Source: Vreelandella boliviensis LC1
Lineage (GTDB): Bacteria > Pseudomonadota > Gammaproteobacteria > Pseudomonadales > Halomonadaceae
DNA length: 64,000 nucleotides
Direction: 5' to 3'
Assembly: GCF_000236035.1 (NCBI RefSeq)
Contig: NZ_JH393257.1
Location: 1,899,954 to 1,963,953, forward strand
Under the pieces are notes generated by a model. That model worked only from the letters and a program-made list of their open reading frames with translations, was not told the origin of the DNA and searched no databases. Each line of letters opens with the position of its first letter. Position 1 is the first letter of the stretch. Both the position numbers and the translations under genes were made by a program. Shown piece after piece: positions 61,990 to 64,000 of this stretch.

Positions 61990-63564
61990 TCATTCCCGCT
62001 TGCCATCGATCAGGCGTGATACCCCGCAAGGGTTACCGTCACGGATCGCTTCAGGCAGTAGCCCTTCCGGCAGCGCCTGGTAGCACACCGGGCGCAGGAA
62101 GCGGAAAATCGCCGCGCTGCCCACCGAGGTAGTGCGCGAATCCGACGTCGCCGGGTAGGGCCCGCCATGCACCATGGTGTGGCTGACTTCCACGCCAGTG
62201 GGCCAACCGTTGGCCAGAATGCGCCCCGCTTTGCGCTCCAGAGTTGGCAGTAGCTTTCGGGCGACCTCTAAGTCACCGTCATCCATTTGCAGAGTAATGG
62301 TCAGCTGACCTTCGAGCTGGGCAGCCACTCGCGCTACTTCCTGGGCATCGGCACAGGCGATCACCAACGAAGTCGAACCAAATACCTCTTCCTGGAGGGC
62401 GGGTTCTTTGAGGAACGCCTCGGCCTGGGTAACGAACAGCCCCGCTTGGCAAGGGTTCGCCGTCTCGCCTGCCTGGCCACGAGCTACTTCGGTGACCTTG
62501 GCGTGGTTGGCGAGTCGATCAACGCCCTGCTGGTAGGCGTCGTGAATGCCTGGCGTCAGCATGGTTTGGGCAGCGCTGCCCTTAACCGCTTCACCGGCCG
62601 CCGCAACAAAGGCATCCAACTCCGGGCCTTGAACCGCAATCACCAGCCCTGGGTTGGTGCAAAACTGCCCGGCACCCATATTGAGCGAGCCGACAAACCC
62701 CTCGGCAATCGCTTTGCCGCGTGCCTTGAGCGCTTCCGGCAGCAGAAACACTGGATTAATCGAGCTCATCTCGGCGTAAACCGGGATGGGCTGTGGCCGC
62801 GCTTGGGCAGTAGCCATGAGCGCCGTGCCGCCGCCGCGTGAACCGGTAAAGCCGACTGCCTGGATGCGTGGGTCGGCGACCAGTGCTTGACCGATCTCTT
62901 TGCCGGAACCAAACAGTAGCGAGAAGACGCCCTCAGGTAGTTCGCACTTAGCAACCGCGCGTTGAATAGCGCGGCCCACCAGCTCGGAGGTGCCGGGGTG
63001 AGCAGAGTGGCCCTTGACCACTACCGGGCAGCCAGCCGCCAGTGCCGAGGCGGTATCGCCACCGGCCACGCTAAAGGCCAGCGGGAAGTTGCTGGCGCCA
63101 AACACCGCCACCGGGCCCAGGCCAATATGGCGCTGACGTAGGTCGGCGCGGGGCAGCGGCTCACGCTGGGGTAGTGCCGGGTCGATGCGTACATCCAACC
63201 ACTCGCCTGCACGCACTACCGAGGCGAACAGCCGCAACTGGCCGCAGGTACGCCCACGTTCGCCCTCTAGACGCGGACGGGGCAGGCCGGTTTCGGCCAT
63301 GGCACGTTCAATAAGCTCATCGCCGATTGCTTCGATCTCGGCGGCAATAGTTTCAAGAAAGGCGGCTCGCGTCTCTAAGGAGGTCGCGCGATAGCTATCG
63401 AAAGCCGCCTCGGCTAATGCACAGGCCTGCTCGACCTCCGCCTTGCTGCCGCCGGGGTAGGCGGGGGCTAAGGTCTCGCCAGTAGCGGGATTCACCGCAT
63501 GAATATCAGCTTGTTGACCGCTGACGGCCTGCTGACCAATCAGTAGTTTGCCTTCCAAAGTCAT
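61990..63564 (-). CDS. 2,5-dioxovalerate (alpha-ketoglutarate semialdehyde) dehydrogenase
   Basis: 524 aa, the long form of this aldehyde dehydrogenase group. [69 protein letters not shown] and [12 protein letters not shown] (nucleophile Cys) match ketoglutarate semialdehyde dehydrogenases of sugar-acid catabolism. It oxidises the semialdehyde made from 2-keto-3-deoxy-pentonate to 2-oxoglutarate, linking the cluster to the TCA cycle. Convergent with the sugar dehydrogenase gene (19 bp) and 33 bp downstream of the AraD1-type gene. Confidence 0.92.
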   Translation of the reverse strand: MTLEGKLLIGQQAVSGQQADIHAVNPATGETLAPAYPGGSKAEVEQACALAEAAFDSYRATSLETRAAFLETIAAEIEAIGDELIERAMAETGLPRPRLEGERGRTCGQLRLFASVVRAGEWLDVRIDPALPQREPLPRADLRQRHIGLGPVAVFGASNFPLAFSVAGGDTASALAAGCPVVVKGHSAHPGTSELVGRAIQRAVAKCELPEGVFSLLFGSGKEIGQALVADPRIQAVGFTGSRGGGTALMATAQARPQPIPVYAEMSSINPVFLLPEALKARGKAIAEGFVGSLNMGAGQFCTNPGLVIAVQGPELDAFVAAAGEAVKGSAAQTMLTPGIHDAYQQGVDRLANHAKVTEVARGQAGETANPCQAGLFVTQAEAFLKEPALQEEVFGSTSLVIACADAQEVARVAAQLEGQLTITLQMDDGDLEVARKLLPTLERKAGRILANGWPTGVEVSHTMVHGGPYPATSDSRTTSVGSAAIFRFLRPVCYQALPEGLLPEAIRDGNPCGVSRLIDGKRE

Positions 63565-63597
63565 ACATTCTCCTTCTGGGCTAGTTTTATGAATGAG

Positions 63598-64000
63598 TTA
63601 AAGAGATTTCACGCTGATGGCCGGGGCGGCTGCTTCCACCCTTAGCGGGTTGCGCAGAGCGCGGCCAAATTCATGGATGTTGATCTCAAAGCGATCGCCT
63701 TCGCGCACCTTAATGCCGTCGGCGAAGCTGAGTGTTGCGGTGCCGAAAAAGTGCACATGCACATCGCCGGGTCGGCGGAAGCCTTCGTATTTAAAGTGGT
63801 GATACTCCAGGTTAGCCAGGCTATGGGCCATATTGGCCTCGCCGGTTAAAAAGGGTTTCTCCCACACTGTTTCGCCACCGCGCTGGATACGGCTGATGCC
63901 CTCTAAATGCGTAGGCAGCTCGCCGATCAACAGTTCGGGCCCAAAGCTGCAGGCGCGTAGCTTGGAATGGGCCAGCCACAGATAGTTGAAGCGCTCGGTA
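63598..64000 (-). CDS. AraD1/GguC-family FAH-fold protein (partial, runs off right edge)
   Basis: The C-terminal 133 residues are visible; the frame is open to the window edge, where it reads TERFNYLWLAHSKLRACSFGPELL. GGETVWEKPFLTGEANMAHSLANLEYHHFKYEGFRRPGDVHVHFFGTATLSFADGI is the hallmark of the AraD1/GguC group, thought to act on 2-keto-3-deoxy-L-arabinonate or related acids. It would be the second FAH-fold enzyme in this cluster. The 5' part lies outside the window. Confidence 0.88.
   Translation of the reverse strand, partial: TERFNYLWLAHSKLRACSFGPELLIGELPTHLEGISRIQRGGETVWEKPFLTGEANMAHSLANLEYHHFKYEGFRRPGDVHVHFFGTATLSFADGIKVREGDRFEINIHEFGRALRNPLRVEAAAPAISVKSL

Overview
The window looks like a chromosomal segment of a moderately halophilic gammaproteobacterium, most likely Halomonas or a close relative in Halomonadaceae. 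The reasons are moderately high GC, many TRAP and ABC uptake systems for organic acids and sugars, a complete mtnABCDK methionine-salvage set beside recQ, and an L-arabonate/L-arabinose oxidation cluster. Taxonomy is inferred from gene content only. No rRNA, tRNA, CRISPR array, transposase or integrase was recognised.

Layout. 1-4.7 kb: the end of an ABC import operon with a divergent DeoR regulator, then small membrane and zinc-finger proteins and a diguanylate cyclase. 4.7-11.1 kb: methionine salvage (mtnK, mtnDCB, mtnA) and recQ. 11.2-12.4 kb: a RES/Xre toxin-antitoxin pair. 12.5-13.2 kb: a chimeric ankyrin/permease pseudogene. 13.3-26.5 kb (island 1): two complete TRAP transporters around an HpcH/HpaI aldolase, a TPP-dependent enzyme, an M20 amidohydrolase, an aldehyde dehydrogenase, a LysR regulator and an RraA-like protein. 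26.5-30.8 kb: a CUT1-type ABC importer. 30.9-39.4 kb (island 2): a class II aldolase, a Pot-type ABC importer, an unrecognised protein, two Fe(II) dioxygenases and a LysR regulator. 39.4-46.7 kb: a sigma54 activator and a module matching the arginine transaminase route (guanidinobutyrase-type ureohydrolase, transporter, 2-ketoarginine decarboxylase-type enzyme, aldehyde dehydrogenase), with a good sigma54 promoter. 46.7-49.9 kb: HMG-CoA-lyase-type enzyme, CoA transferase and LysR. 50.2-54.7 kb: a third TRAP system and an FAD-linked 2-hydroxyacid dehydrogenase. 54.7-64 kb: a sugar-acid cluster (two FAH-fold proteins, orphan TRAP binding protein, IlvD/Edd dehydratase, EamA exporter-like protein, GntR regulator, arabinose/galactose 1-dehydrogenase, ketoglutarate semialdehyde dehydrogenase) that runs off the right edge.

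The most striking structure is the way the accessory blocks are bounded. The 3' end of the CUT1 permease gene occurs three times in the same orientation (11205-11279, 12474-12894, 26497-26917), bracketing first the toxin-antitoxin pair and then island 1. Independently, 32 bp from the 3' end of the sigma54 activator gene (39463-39494) recur at 30885-30916, bracketing island 2. Removing both islands and the toxin-antitoxin block gives a compact order: recQ, CUT1 operon, sigma54 activator, arginine module. Cargo therefore seems to have entered repeatedly at gene 3' ends, each time leaving an intact gene and a truncated 3' remnant, with no recombinase gene visible. Two further 3'-end-like remnants (9213-9311, 49984-50118) may be traces of similar events.

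Functionally the window is mostly scavenging of small organic molecules: uptake systems paired with oxidative or aldol-type enzymes and a local regulator. Substrates of islands 1 and 2 cannot be assigned from sequence.
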